Assembly: GCA_049600855.1 (NCBI GenBank)
Contig: JBMYQA010000170.1
Coordinates: 1-12,669 of the forward strand
DNA: 12,669 nt
Direction: 5' to 3'
Origin: JBMYQA01 sp049600855
Lineage (GTDB): Bacteria > Bacteroidota > Bacteroidia > Cytophagales > Flammeovirgaceae
Part shown: positions 1-6,605 of the stretch, one piece after another
Position numbering within the stretch: the stretch's first letter is position 1
Layout: every line of letters begins with the position of its first letter
Position numbers and translations under genes: made by a program
Notes under the pieces: generated by a model
Told to the model about the DNA's origin: nothing
Databases searched by the model: none
The model's input: the letters and a program-made list of their open reading frames with translations, nothing else

Positions 1-402
1 ATCAGTTTAGTACCCATAGTATGGGGCTTGTATGATTGGTGGGAAGAAAAAATATTTAAGCAGAAAGGGATTAAAACAATAGCTAAGGTTGTGGGAAGTT
101 TAGCGGCTCGACATGCTTCAGCCGTGTACTTTGAAGGAGCATATGCGGAATATACAGCTCCAGAAGGAATAGGTGGGCGTTTTTTAATATTGGAATATGA
201 AGTTCAAAATGGTGAAGTGTATCAGGTGAAATCAAAAAAGGTATTTAGAAAAAATCCTACTGAGGTCTCCATTATTTATAATCCTGATGATCCTACAGAC
301 CTCATAACGGATGGCTTTTATAAGGTAGGAAATATGAAGTATTACCGTATACTTGGAGGGGCTGCTATTACCTTACTAATCATCTTTTCACAATTATTTT
401 AA
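1..402 (+). CDS. DUF3592-like small membrane protein, 5'-truncated
   Basis: The reading frame is open from base 1 and ends at TAA 400-402, so the true start lies upstream of the window. A TTG at position 28 could be read as a start, but the codons before it (I-S-L-V-P-I-V-W-G-L) continue the N-terminal membrane helix that aligns with the helix of the next gene, so it is internal. The visible part is a helix end, a W-E-E-K motif, a soluble beta-rich domain of about 85 residues with Y-N-P-D-D-P-T-D near its end, then a C-terminal hydrophobic helix. That Y-x-P-x-x-P motif followed by a helix is typical of DUF3592 proteins, whose function is unknown. The next gene is a paralogue and starts 5 bases after this stop, so the two are probably co-transcribed. 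Family assignment is from motif memory. Confidence 0.7.
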   Translation: MSLVPIVWGLYDWWEEKIFKQKGIKTIAKVVGSLAARHASAVYFEGAYAEYTAPEGIGGRFLILEYEVQNGEVYQVKSKKVFRKNPTEVSIIYNPDDPTDLITDGFYKVGNMKYYRILGGAAITLLIIFSQLF

Positions 403-407
403 CGCTT

Positions 408-854
408 ATGGAAGCGCAAGTGATGGCCCTCATCTTCCGAGTGGTCTTTATTGGTATTGGGGCACTTATATTTTTGTATGGACTGTATGAAGTATGGGAA
501 GAAAAGAGCTTTAAAGAGAAAGCACTTCGTACGGTCGGTGTAGTGGTAGGGAGTTTAGCATCTCGGTATGTGCCAAGAAGCTACAATTATACAGGAGGGT
601 CGCAATATACTTCGGAATCTCCTGGTGGAGCTATCTTAATATTCGAGTATGAAATAGAAAATGGGGATGTGTATCAGCAAAAATCGAAATATCCCATTAA
701 AGGGAATCCAAGCACGTTGGAAATCTTATATCATCCAGAAAACCCAACGGATATTATGATTAATGGCTTCTATAAGGTAGGTATCGGAAAGTATGTTAGG
801 GTGGGAATAGGATTATTTTGGCTCATTTGTGTCACTGTTCTGATTCTCCTATAA
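408..854 (+). CDS. DUF3592-like small membrane protein, tandem paralogue
   Basis: This 148-residue protein has one N-terminal membrane helix (about residues 7-27), a W-E-E-K junction, a soluble domain of about 90 residues with Y-H-P-E-N-P-T-D, and a C-terminal hydrophobic helix (about 128-147). By eye about half of the residues align with the preceding gene, including V-V-G-S-L-A, K-S-K and G-F-Y-K-V-G, so the pair arose by tandem duplication. Start ATG 408 lies 5 bases after the upstream stop and has no clear ribosome-binding site. ATG 423 is an alternative that removes five residues and still keeps the whole helix. The domain between two helices suggests an inner-membrane protein, but no function can be named. 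Its transcript can end at the hairpin at 876-902. Confidence 0.75.
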   Translation: MEAQVMALIFRVVFIGIGALIFLYGLYEVWEEKSFKEKALRTVGVVVGSLASRYVPRSYNYTGGSQYTSESPGGAILIFEYEIENGDVYQQKSKYPIKGNPSTLEILYHPENPTDIMINGFYKVGIGKYVRVGIGLFWLICVTVLILL

Positions 855-875
855 ATTTAAAAAGTAGCAAAAAAT

Positions 876-902
876 AGCCTCTTATCGTTAAAATAAGAGG
901 CT
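876..902. terminator. Bidirectional intrinsic terminator
   Basis: A perfect 10-bp stem (876-885 with 893-902, arm AGCCTCTTAT) closes a 7-base loop. It sits between the ends of two convergent genes. On the minus strand it is followed by A then six T, which suits the response regulator gene ending at 930. On the plus strand only three T follow, so termination there may be weaker. Confidence 0.8.
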
Positions 903-929
903 TTGAAAGTAGACGGTTGGTTTGGTAGT

Positions 930-1625
930 CTATTCTTTTGGTCTATAATCAAATTTATAACCTACTCCTTTTACCGTTTGGATGTAGCCTTCACCAATTT
1001 TTTCTCGTACACGTCTCACATGAACATCTACGGTACGTTCTAACACTTCAACATCTGGCTCCCAAACTTTATCCAGAATTTGCTGACGATTGAAGACAAT
1101 ATTCGGATTGCTCATCAAAAGCCATAACAGTTCAAATTCCTTTTTGGGTAGGGTAGATTCCTCATCTCGAATCGCGAGTGTATAGCTGTTGCGATCCAGT
1201 TTAATATTACCAGCTTCAATCTCAGAGCTTTTGCTAGGATTTTGACCTTGGAATCTGCTGCGCTTAAAAATAGCATCAAGGCGCTTAATTAACGCTCTTG
1301 GCTTGATGGGCTTAATGATGTAATCGTCTGCTCCCATTTGAAAAGCTGCCACTTCCGAATACTCTTCACCACGAGCTGTTAAAAAGACAATGTACGAACT
1401 GTCTAATTGAGGCATCTCTCGCAATTGTCTGCACACTTCCATGCCATCCATTGCAGGTAACATGATGTCGAGCAGCACTAAGCTAGGTAAGTGTTTTTTT
1501 GCAGCACGTATGGCATCAGCACCGTTATCTACGGTATAAACTTCATAGCCTTCTTTTTCCAGATTATAACTAAGTAATTCAGTGATGTCTGGATCATCCT
1601 CAACAATAAGAATCCTTTGTTCCAT
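930..1625 (-). CDS. OmpR/PhoB-type response regulator transcription factor
   Basis: This 231-residue two-component regulator has an N-terminal receiver domain (about 3-118) and a C-terminal winged-helix DNA-binding domain (about 138-228). Receiver residues are intact: acidic pocket E9-D10-D11, phospho-acceptor D53 in L-L-D-I-M-L-P, T83 and K105 before P106. The effector has the family pattern ending E-R-T-V-D-V-H-V-R-R-V-R-E-K-I-G and G-V-G-Y-K-F. I chose ATG 1625 because the receiver fold begins at M-E-Q-R-I-L-I-V-E-D-D; the longer frame starts at a TTG (1694) and adds 23 non-conserved residues. No kinase gene adjoins it; the nearest is the 7TMR-DISM kinase at 3369. It is divergent from the glycosyltransferase at 1837. 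The regulated genes cannot be told from the sequence. Confidence 0.93.
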   Translation of the reverse strand: MEQRILIVEDDPDITELLSYNLEKEGYEVYTVDNGADAIRAAKKHLPSLVLLDIMLPAMDGMEVCRQLREMPQLDSSYIVFLTARGEEYSEVAAFQMGADDYIIKPIKPRALIKRLDAIFKRSRFQGQNPSKSSEIEAGNIKLDRNSYTLAIRDEESTLPKKEFELLWLLMSNPNIVFNRQQILDKVWEPDVEVLERTVDVHVRRVREKIGEGYIQTVKGVGYKFDYRPKE

Positions 1626-1695
1626 TGCTTCTAAAAATGCTTGATTACTATGCTTGTTGATTGTACTCACTTGAGAATGTTTAGCTGATTTCAAT

Positions 1696-1703
1696 CAAAG
1701 CTA
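1696..1703 (-). promoter_or_regulatory. Candidate Bacteroidota -7 box for the response regulator
   Basis: The minus strand reads TAGCTTTG, a full match to the Bacteroidota -7 consensus TAnnTTTG, about 70 bases upstream of ATG 1625. I see no good TTTG -33 element at the expected distance, so this rests on the -7 match alone. If it is used, the transcript starts downstream of the TTG at 1694, which supports the shorter protein. Confidence 0.35.
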
Positions 1704-1815
1704 TGGAATACTTTGGTAAGTGTTGACTTCCGAATTGATAATAAAAAATATTTAATGCCTGTGTAACAAAAAGGTAATTTGACCATAGGCAATATGAACT
1801 TTAAGTGAGAGTTTA

Positions 1816-1823
1816 CATCTTTG
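1816..1823 (+). promoter_or_regulatory. Weak candidate -7 box for the glycosyltransferase gene
   Basis: The plus strand reads CATCTTTG, one mismatch from TAnnTTTG, followed by C. It lies 13 bases before ATG 1837. No -33 element is evident at the right spacing. It is offered only because the position suits a short leader. Confidence 0.22.
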
Positions 1824-1836
1824 CATTCATCAAAAA

Positions 1837-2964
1837 ATGTCAAAATCAGGATTTATGAAAATTGCCTATTTGTCGGTCTTTCCCCCGTATCGTGGTGGCA
1901 TTGCACAGTATGCGGCTTCATTGGTAAAAGCACTACGAGAAACCCATGACGTACAAGCATTTAACTTCAAACGTCAATACCCTGATTTTATCTTTCCCGG
2001 CCAAACCCAATACCTCGAAGACGAGCAAGCACATGCTTATGATTCAGAACGATGCGTAGATATGTTGAATCCAATTTCATATTGGCAAACGGCTCAGCGG
2101 ATTATTCGGTACCAACCCCAAGTATTATTGATTAATTATTGGATGCCCTTTTTTGTACCTGCCTTGGGAACGATTGCCTATTTGGTGAGAAAAAAAGGCA
2201 TTCGAGTTGTTGCGGTGTTACACAACTTGATCCCCCATGAGCAAAGAATGGGCGATCAAGTGTTGAATCGTTTTTTTGTAAATCAAATTGATCGCTTTTT
2301 GGTCATGGGGAGTTCTGTAAAGGATGATTTACTCAGCATGTTGCCTCAAGCCAATTACAAACAGCATCCACATCCGCTCTACGATCATTTTGGAAAACCC
2401 CAAGATCAGGCAGCTTTAAAAGAAGCCTTTCAAATTAGCCCAAACCAGAAAGTATTACTGTTTTTTGGTTTAATTCGAGCTTACAAGGGCTTAGATGTGC
2501 TGATCAACGCTTTTGGTGAGCTATCCGAGGAATATGTGTTAGTTATTGTTGGGGAGTCGTATGAAAACTTCGAAAAGTACCAAGCATTAATTGACGCAAA
2601 TCCAAATAAGGCACGTATCCACGTGTATAATCGTTATGTACCCGATGAGGAGGTCCCCCGTTTTTTTTCACTTGCTGATTTATGTGTGTTGCCATATAAG
2701 TCTGCCACGCAAAGTGGTGTAGTCTCAATCGCGTTCCATTTTGATTTACCGGTGTTGGTAACGGATGTAGGAAGTTTGAAAGAAATGGTGACTACTTTTC
2801 AAGGAGGCATGACCGTGGAAGCTGATCATGCACCAGCCTTGGCAAAAAAGATCAATGAATTCTTTGAATTAGATCAAGATTATAGCGCGCAAATTAGCGT
2901 CCAGAAGGAAAAGTATTCGTGGAAGAGTTTGGCAAAAACAGTAATTGAACTAGCTGATGTATAA
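1837..2964 (+). CDS. GT4-family glycosyltransferase (GT-B fold)
   Basis: This 375-residue cytoplasmic or membrane-associated enzyme should transfer a sugar from a nucleotide-sugar donor to a glycan or lipid acceptor. The N-terminal Rossmann half begins K-I-A-Y-L-S-V-F-P-P-Y-R-G-G-I-A-Q, the usual acceptor-side glycine loop. The C-terminal half has F-F-G-L-I-R-A-Y-K-G-L-D, the donor-domain signature. The common E-x7-E donor motif is replaced by S-A-T-Q-S-G-V-V-S-I-A-F, a variant I recall from a bacterial GT4 subgroup. Start ATG 1837 has an A-rich upstream region; ATG 1855, preceded by AGGA, is an equally plausible start and begins exactly at the fold. The gene stands alone, divergent from the response regulator. 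Donor and acceptor are not predictable; surface polysaccharide synthesis is a reasonable guess. Confidence 0.85.
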   Translation: MSKSGFMKIAYLSVFPPYRGGIAQYAASLVKALRETHDVQAFNFKRQYPDFIFPGQTQYLEDEQAHAYDSERCVDMLNPISYWQTAQRIIRYQPQVLLINYWMPFFVPALGTIAYLVRKKGIRVVAVLHNLIPHEQRMGDQVLNRFFVNQIDRFLVMGSSVKDDLLSMLPQANYKQHPHPLYDHFGKPQDQAALKEAFQISPNQKVLLFFGLIRAYKGLDVLINAFGELSEEYVLVIVGESYENFEKYQALIDANPNKARIHVYNRYVPDEEVPRFFSLADLCVLPYKSATQSGVVSIAFHFDLPVLVTDVGSLKEMVTTFQGGMTVEADHAPALAKKINEFFELDQDYSAQISVQKEKYSWKSLAKTVIELADV

Positions 2965-3209
2965 ATCGAATATTGTTCCTTCCGTTTTAGACCTATTTTT
3001 TAACCTCTCATCCTAAAAAAGATTCTTAAAAAAGTATTAAATTGTTAATTTTATTAGTACGGTTCTAATTAAAGTGCCAAATTAGTAAACCAATTCACTC
3101 GTTTAGAATAAGCCCCAAACCAATAGAGATTTAAAATTTAGACTAAATATTTTAACAAAACATCGTTAAGTAATGGTGGAAAAATAAGTTGCATATTTGT
3201 AGTAGATTA
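2965..3209. other. AT-rich gene-free stretch upstream of the kinase leader
   Basis: No plausible coding frame and no clear terminator for the glycosyltransferase gene. It holds an AT-rich imperfect palindrome at 3131-3155 whose core is ATTTAG-A-CTAAAT (3136-3148). It also holds a weak -7-like CATATTTG (3192-3199), one mismatch from TAnnTTTG, which would place a transcript start a few bases before the hairpin at 3210. Confidence 0.4.
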
Positions 3210-3288
3210 TTTTGAAGTTAATCAAGGCGGAAAATCGCAGTCCTAGCAGCGCTAAGTCAAGATTTTTTAACGCAGAGTAACTTCAAAA
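3210..3288. repeat. 79-base imperfect hairpin with perfect 11-bp terminal inverted repeats
   Basis: The left arm TTTTGAAGTTA (3210-3220) is the exact reverse complement of the right arm (3278-3288). Inside, GCG (3227-3229) pairs with CGC (3271-3273) and AAAATC (3231-3236) with GATTTT (3261-3266). A central CTAGC-AGC-GCTAAG segment can form a further short stem. The core is richer in GC than the flanks. It could be a structured 5' leader of the kinase mRNA or a REP/MITE-like dispersed repeat. I see no flanking target-site duplication. Confidence 0.55.
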
Positions 3289-3333
3289 AAAACAGCGGGG
3301 CTGCCCCAGCAGAAATAAGGAAGTTATTTTTTT
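3278..3333 (+). terminator. Terminator-like structure in the kinase leader, possible attenuator
   Basis: TAACTTC (3278-3284) can pair with GAAGTTA (3320-3326), enclosing a small GGGG-CTG-CCCC hairpin (3297-3307), and seven T follow directly (3327-3333). The same TAACTTC is also the right arm of the upstream 11-bp stem, so the two structures exclude each other. That is the arrangement of an antiterminator and terminator. The 7-bp stem is AT-rich, so its strength is doubtful. Confidence 0.3.
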
Positions 3334-3345
3334 ATCGTTACTAAG

Positions 3346-3359
3346 TGAAGTAAACTTCA
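3346..3359 (+). promoter_or_regulatory. Small palindrome just before the kinase start codon
   Basis: TGAAGT-AA-ACTTCA is a perfect 6-bp inverted repeat ending 9 bases before ATG 3369. In RNA the two-base centre is too small for a tight loop, so pairing of its AACTTC half with GAAGTT at 3320-3325 is an alternative. Either form could affect ribosome access; as DNA it could be a dimer-binding site. Confidence 0.25.
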
Positions 3360-3368
3360 ATTTTTTTG

Positions 3369-5462
3369 ATGCGAAAAACGCTCATTATATCTCTTTTGTT
3401 CCTATTACTGGCAACACTGGTACAAGCCAACCCACCGCTAGGGGTTTATACCATTGATACCATATTGGAAGAAACTGAACATACAGATATTGATCGTTAT
3501 GTATGGCTATTGGAAGAGACGGAAGAACACAATAGCATCGAAGCAATTACCTCAACAAATGGACAATCCGCTTTTAAACCCCTGAAAGACTTTGGTGATA
3601 AACTGAAACCTAATCAAGCGTATTGGGGAATGGTTCAATTACGCAATCAGGTAGGTGTTGACTTAGAGTGGTCTTTCGGAATATACAATAGTTATGTAGA
3701 ATATTGGATTGATTGGGGAGATGGGCAACTCGAATACATTAAAGCAGGTGCGTTACGCCCAGAAAGTGAGCTAAAATCTAAAAAAGAACGGGTATGGACC
3801 AACTTATTGCTTAAAGATGGAGAAACCGTAAAAGTCTATTTTAGAGGACATAACATTAATCATTACCCAACCCGAATGAAGCCTTTTATGTTCACGCAAA
3901 AGGCGTACATGAAATGGTATACCGAGAACATGTTTATCCAAGGCTTTTTCCAAGGGATCATTTGGATCATGATTCTCTATAACTTGCTTAGCTTTATATC
4001 TTCAAGAGACCGATCTTATTTGTATTATGTACTTTACTTAGTTGCCATTTCTACTTATTTCCTATACCTCTATGGTTTTATACTCCGGCATGTAGCAGGG
4101 GAGTTTCCAAAATCCATGGGTTACATTTGGGTGATTTCTACCTACTTGAGTACACTATTTTATATTTTATTTACGAGAAGGTATTTCGATACCAAGAAAA
4201 ATGTACCAAGGGGCGATCGCTTGTTAGTAAATTGGATCAAGATTGAAGTAGTGGTGATGGTGATTTTATTAGCCATATTAGCGGTTAGCTTCAACATTTG
4301 GCTCATCCGTATGATCAATACCGTTGTCATGTTGTTTGGAGTCTTTTTGGCAATAGCAATTTTGTGGCAGCTTAGGGTGTTAAAGAGTCGAATTTACTAT
4401 TTGTATTTAGTGGGTGCTTCTTCTTACCTACTTTCTGTAATTGTCTATTTCTACGGTTCTGTATTTGCCTATTGGGGCTGGATTAGTCCTGCGTCTTTTA
4501 ACTTGTCGTATGTTGTTGAAGTGGGCGTAGTATTGGAAATCCTTTGCTTTTCGATTGGTTTAGGTTATCGCATGAAGAAAAGTGAGGAAGCGAAGCGAGA
4601 TACACAGGCTAAATTGATTGAACAACTGGAAGAGAATCAAGCATTACAAGATGATTTGACGAGGAAGCTAGAACTCAAAGTGCGTACGCGTACCAAGGAA
4701 ATTGAGCAGCAAAAAGAAGAAATTGAAAGCCAAAAAGAAACCTTAGAAGCTCAGAATCAGGAGCTTCAATACTTGAATGAAGAGAAAAACCATTTAATGG
4801 GAGTGCTTGCACACGACCTGCGAAACCCACTCACCAGCCTGTTGACCATTGCTAATTTGATGCGTTCAGAATCAGATATTATGCATCCCGATCATATAGA
4901 GTATGTTGGGCATATGCTTGGCACGCTTGATCGCATGCAGAGCATGATTTCAAGAACACTCGATGTAAAAGCCACAGACGCACATGACCTGAATATTAAT
5001 TGGGAACCTGTTGACTTGGAGCAAGTAGTCACTCACGTTGTCGCCGATTTTAGGGCAAGAGCGGAAGAAAAAGACATTCACTTGGAATTAAATACCTTGC
5101 ATTTGCGAGCGAGGTTAGATACGAATTACACCGAACAGATTGTAGAAAACTTGGTATCTAATGCCATTAAGTTTACGCCTCCTGGCAAGCATGTATGGGT
5201 AGAAATGCGCAACTCAAATGGGAAAGTGAAAGTAGCCGTCATTGATGAAGGTCCAGGCATTTGCGAGGAAGATCAAAAGCGCTTATTTGGTAAATATCAG
5301 CGATTATCGGCACAACCTACAGGTGGCGAGACTTCTACGGGTTTGGGTTTGTCTATTGTGAAAAAATATGTCGAAGCCATGGACGGGCATGTGTGGTGTG
5401 AGAGTATAGAAGGGAAGGGGGCTACCTTTATTATTGAGTTTGATGCGTTGGAAGTGGCATAA
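3369..5462 (+). CDS. 7TMR-DISM sensor histidine kinase
   Basis: This 697-residue membrane kinase senses a signal outside the cytoplasm and phosphorylates a response regulator. A signal peptide (1-21) precedes a periplasmic 7TMR-DISMED2-like beta domain (about 25-180) and a seven-helix 7TMR-DISM membrane domain (about 188-402). A charged coiled coil (about 403-474), rich in E-I-E-x-Q-K repeats, links to the HisKA domain. The phospho-acceptor is H482 in L-A-H-D-L-R-N-P. The ATPase domain has an N box (E-N-L-V-S-N-A-I-K-F), G1 (D-E-G-P-G-I), F box (L-F-G-K-Y) and G2 (T-G-L-G-L-S-I-V), so it looks active. There is no fused receiver. ATG 3369 is chosen over the TTG three bases before it. The unpaired response regulator at 930-1625 is a candidate partner. 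The leader at 3210-3359 may regulate it. Stop TAA 5460-5462 touches the stop of the convergent gene. Confidence 0.93.
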   Translation: MRKTLIISLLFLLLATLVQANPPLGVYTIDTILEETEHTDIDRYVWLLEETEEHNSIEAITSTNGQSAFKPLKDFGDKLKPNQAYWGMVQLRNQVGVDLEWSFGIYNSYVEYWIDWGDGQLEYIKAGALRPESELKSKKERVWTNLLLKDGETVKVYFRGHNINHYPTRMKPFMFTQKAYMKWYTENMFIQGFFQGIIWIMILYNLLSFISSRDRSYLYYVLYLVAISTYFLYLYGFILRHVAGEFPKSMGYIWVISTYLSTLFYILFTRRYFDTKKNVPRGDRLLVNWIKIEVVVMVILLAILAVSFNIWLIRMINTVVMLFGVFLAIAILWQLRVLKSRIYYLYLVGASSYLLSVIVYFYGSVFAYWGWISPASFNLSYVVEVGVVLEILCFSIGLGYRMKKSEEAKRDTQAKLIEQLEENQALQDDLTRKLELKVRTRTKEIEQQKEEIESQKETLEAQNQELQYLNEEKNHLMGVLAHDLRNPLTSLLTIANLMRSESDIMHPDHIEYVGHMLGTLDRMQSMISRTLDVKATDAHDLNINWEPVDLEQVVTHVVADFRARAEEKDIHLELNTLHLRARLDTNYTEQIVENLVSNAIKFTPPGKHVWVEMRNSNGKVKVAVIDEGPGICEEDQKRLFGKYQRLSAQPTGGETSTGLGLSIVKKYVEAMDGHVWCESIEGKGATFIIEFDALEVA

Positions 5463-6581
5463 TTAATACCTCATTAGTTGTAAAATAAAACGGCTAATAG
5501 GGTATAACAACCAGAGGTAAGTGCTTACCAAAATCAGCCTTTTAACTTTAGGAAACTTCTCACTTAACTTCCATAAGCTATATCCTACGAGCATGAAAAA
5601 AATAGGGTATACAATGGCCGTAAAGCGTTGGATGTCTGGAAGTGAGGTATAAATCATGAGCCAAACGGAGAGGTAAGTCATTAGCCCTGTAGCTAGCACC
5701 GTTAAAAATGAATGCCGATGCCTATCTTTGATGCTAATATAGAGTATTCCTACTAACATGAATAGGCCAGAGATATTTGCGATTGGATGGGTTTCGGTAA
5801 AAGGCATTACCCAACGACTGATTGCTTGTGACAAATGTTGAGCATTAGTAACGATGCTAAAACCTTCAGGATAATCAAACTGTGCGGGATGGTTGTGCTG
5901 CCAAATCATGGTATAGAAATTCCAACACATAAATCCTATGCTACTCAATAGCATGAAAAAAAACAATTGCTTTTTCTTAAATGGATTTGTTTTAAAGGTG
6001 ACGATTAAGCCTAAACTAATACCCGCAAAAAGAAAAATTCCCGCATTTCGTTGTAAGAGCATGAAAAAGGCAAAAATTGCAGACCAAATCCAATGCGTTT
6101 TTTCATGGTAAGTGCGGTGGAGCAGATAAATGAATAAGCTCATCAAGGCCATAAAGAGCGGTTCCGACCAAATAAAAACAGAAATGAGCATCAGTTCGGT
6201 TGAACAGACTAAGGTAATTCCATAGAAAGCAATCCACCATTTATTGTTGACAAAGCTTGCAAAAAGCCTAATCCACAAAATGAGGCAAATGCTTATGCTT
6301 ACGAGGTGTAACCATCGGGCAAAACTTCTGATGTGATTTGCTTGTAATGATAGGATTATTGGATACAATGGTCCCCATTGTACATACGCACGGTTTCCTT
6401 CAGTTTTTAATTCATGATGTGTAGCAAAGTGTTGTGCTGCATATTCATATTGAAGGGAATCACTTGTAGCGCCCATGCTCGTGCGAGTCAGAAAAAGATA
6501 GCTACTTGAAAATAGGATGATGACACATGCACAAACAAGCCAAATGAAGTGACGGTGCGTAAGTGAACTCATGAAAGGCAT
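5463..6581 (-). CDS. Polytopic membrane protein, GT-C glycosyltransferase-like
   Basis: This 372-residue protein has about nine to ten hydrophobic helices spread along its length, the first at about 11-31. The first extracytoplasmic loop has S-D-S-L-Q-Y (D41) and W69-G-P-L-Y-P, followed later by W-S-E-P-L-F and Q-R-N-A-G. An early loop aspartate, a G-P-L-Y-P type motif and the helix pattern are typical of GT-C mannosyl/arabinosyltransferase-like enzymes that use lipid-linked sugars (family knowledge). The specific reaction cannot be assigned. ATG 6581 is the furthest start; ATG 6572 is also possible. It begins 24 bases after the ABC ATPase stop on the same strand, so it is probably the second gene of that operon. 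No functional link to peptide transport is obvious. Confidence 0.72.
   Translation of the reverse strand: MPFMSSLTHRHFIWLVCACVIILFSSSYLFLTRTSMGATSDSLQYEYAAQHFATHHELKTEGNRAYVQWGPLYPIILSLQANHIRSFARWLHLVSISICLILWIRLFASFVNNKWWIAFYGITLVCSTELMLISVFIWSEPLFMALMSLFIYLLHRTYHEKTHWIWSAIFAFFMLLQRNAGIFLFAGISLGLIVTFKTNPFKKKQLFFFMLLSSIGFMCWNFYTMIWQHNHPAQFDYPEGFSIVTNAQHLSQAISRWVMPFTETHPIANISGLFMLVGILYISIKDRHRHSFLTVLATGLMTYLSVWLMIYTSLPDIQRFTAIVYPIFFMLVGYSLWKLSEKFPKVKRLILVSTYLWLLYPISRFILQLMRY
5466..5505. terminator. Hairpin at the convergent stop codons, possible weak terminator
   Basis: ATACC (5466-5470) pairs with GGTAT (5501-5505) and ATTAG (5473-5477) with CTAAT (5494-5498), separated by a 2x2 internal loop. 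The hairpin lies just past the kinase stop and inside the last codons of the convergent gene. Neither side has a good T run, so terminator function is uncertain. Confidence 0.3.
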
Positions 6582-6605
6582 CTAATTGATCAAAAGAACA
6601 TTTGG

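Noticed and set aside
28..30. TTG as start codon of the first DUF3592-like gene
   Set aside because: The upstream codons are open to the window edge and continue a membrane helix that aligns with the paralogue, so the gene is truncated and does not start here.
1626..1694. 23-residue N-terminal extension of the response regulator from a TTG
   Set aside because: The receiver domain begins at ATG 1625, the extension has no family-like sequence, and a -7 box match lies just upstream of the TTG.
2543..2728. Minus-strand open frame of 61 codons inside the glycosyltransferase gene
   Set aside because: Antisense to a clear conserved gene, no recognisable domain.
3131..3155. AT-rich imperfect palindrome upstream of the kinase leader
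   Set aside because: Almost entirely A/T, so such symmetry is expected by chance; no second copy seen.
3366..3368. TTG start for the histidine kinase
   Set aside because: The adjacent ATG 3369 begins a standard signal peptide (M-R-K-T-L-I-I); no reason to use TTG.
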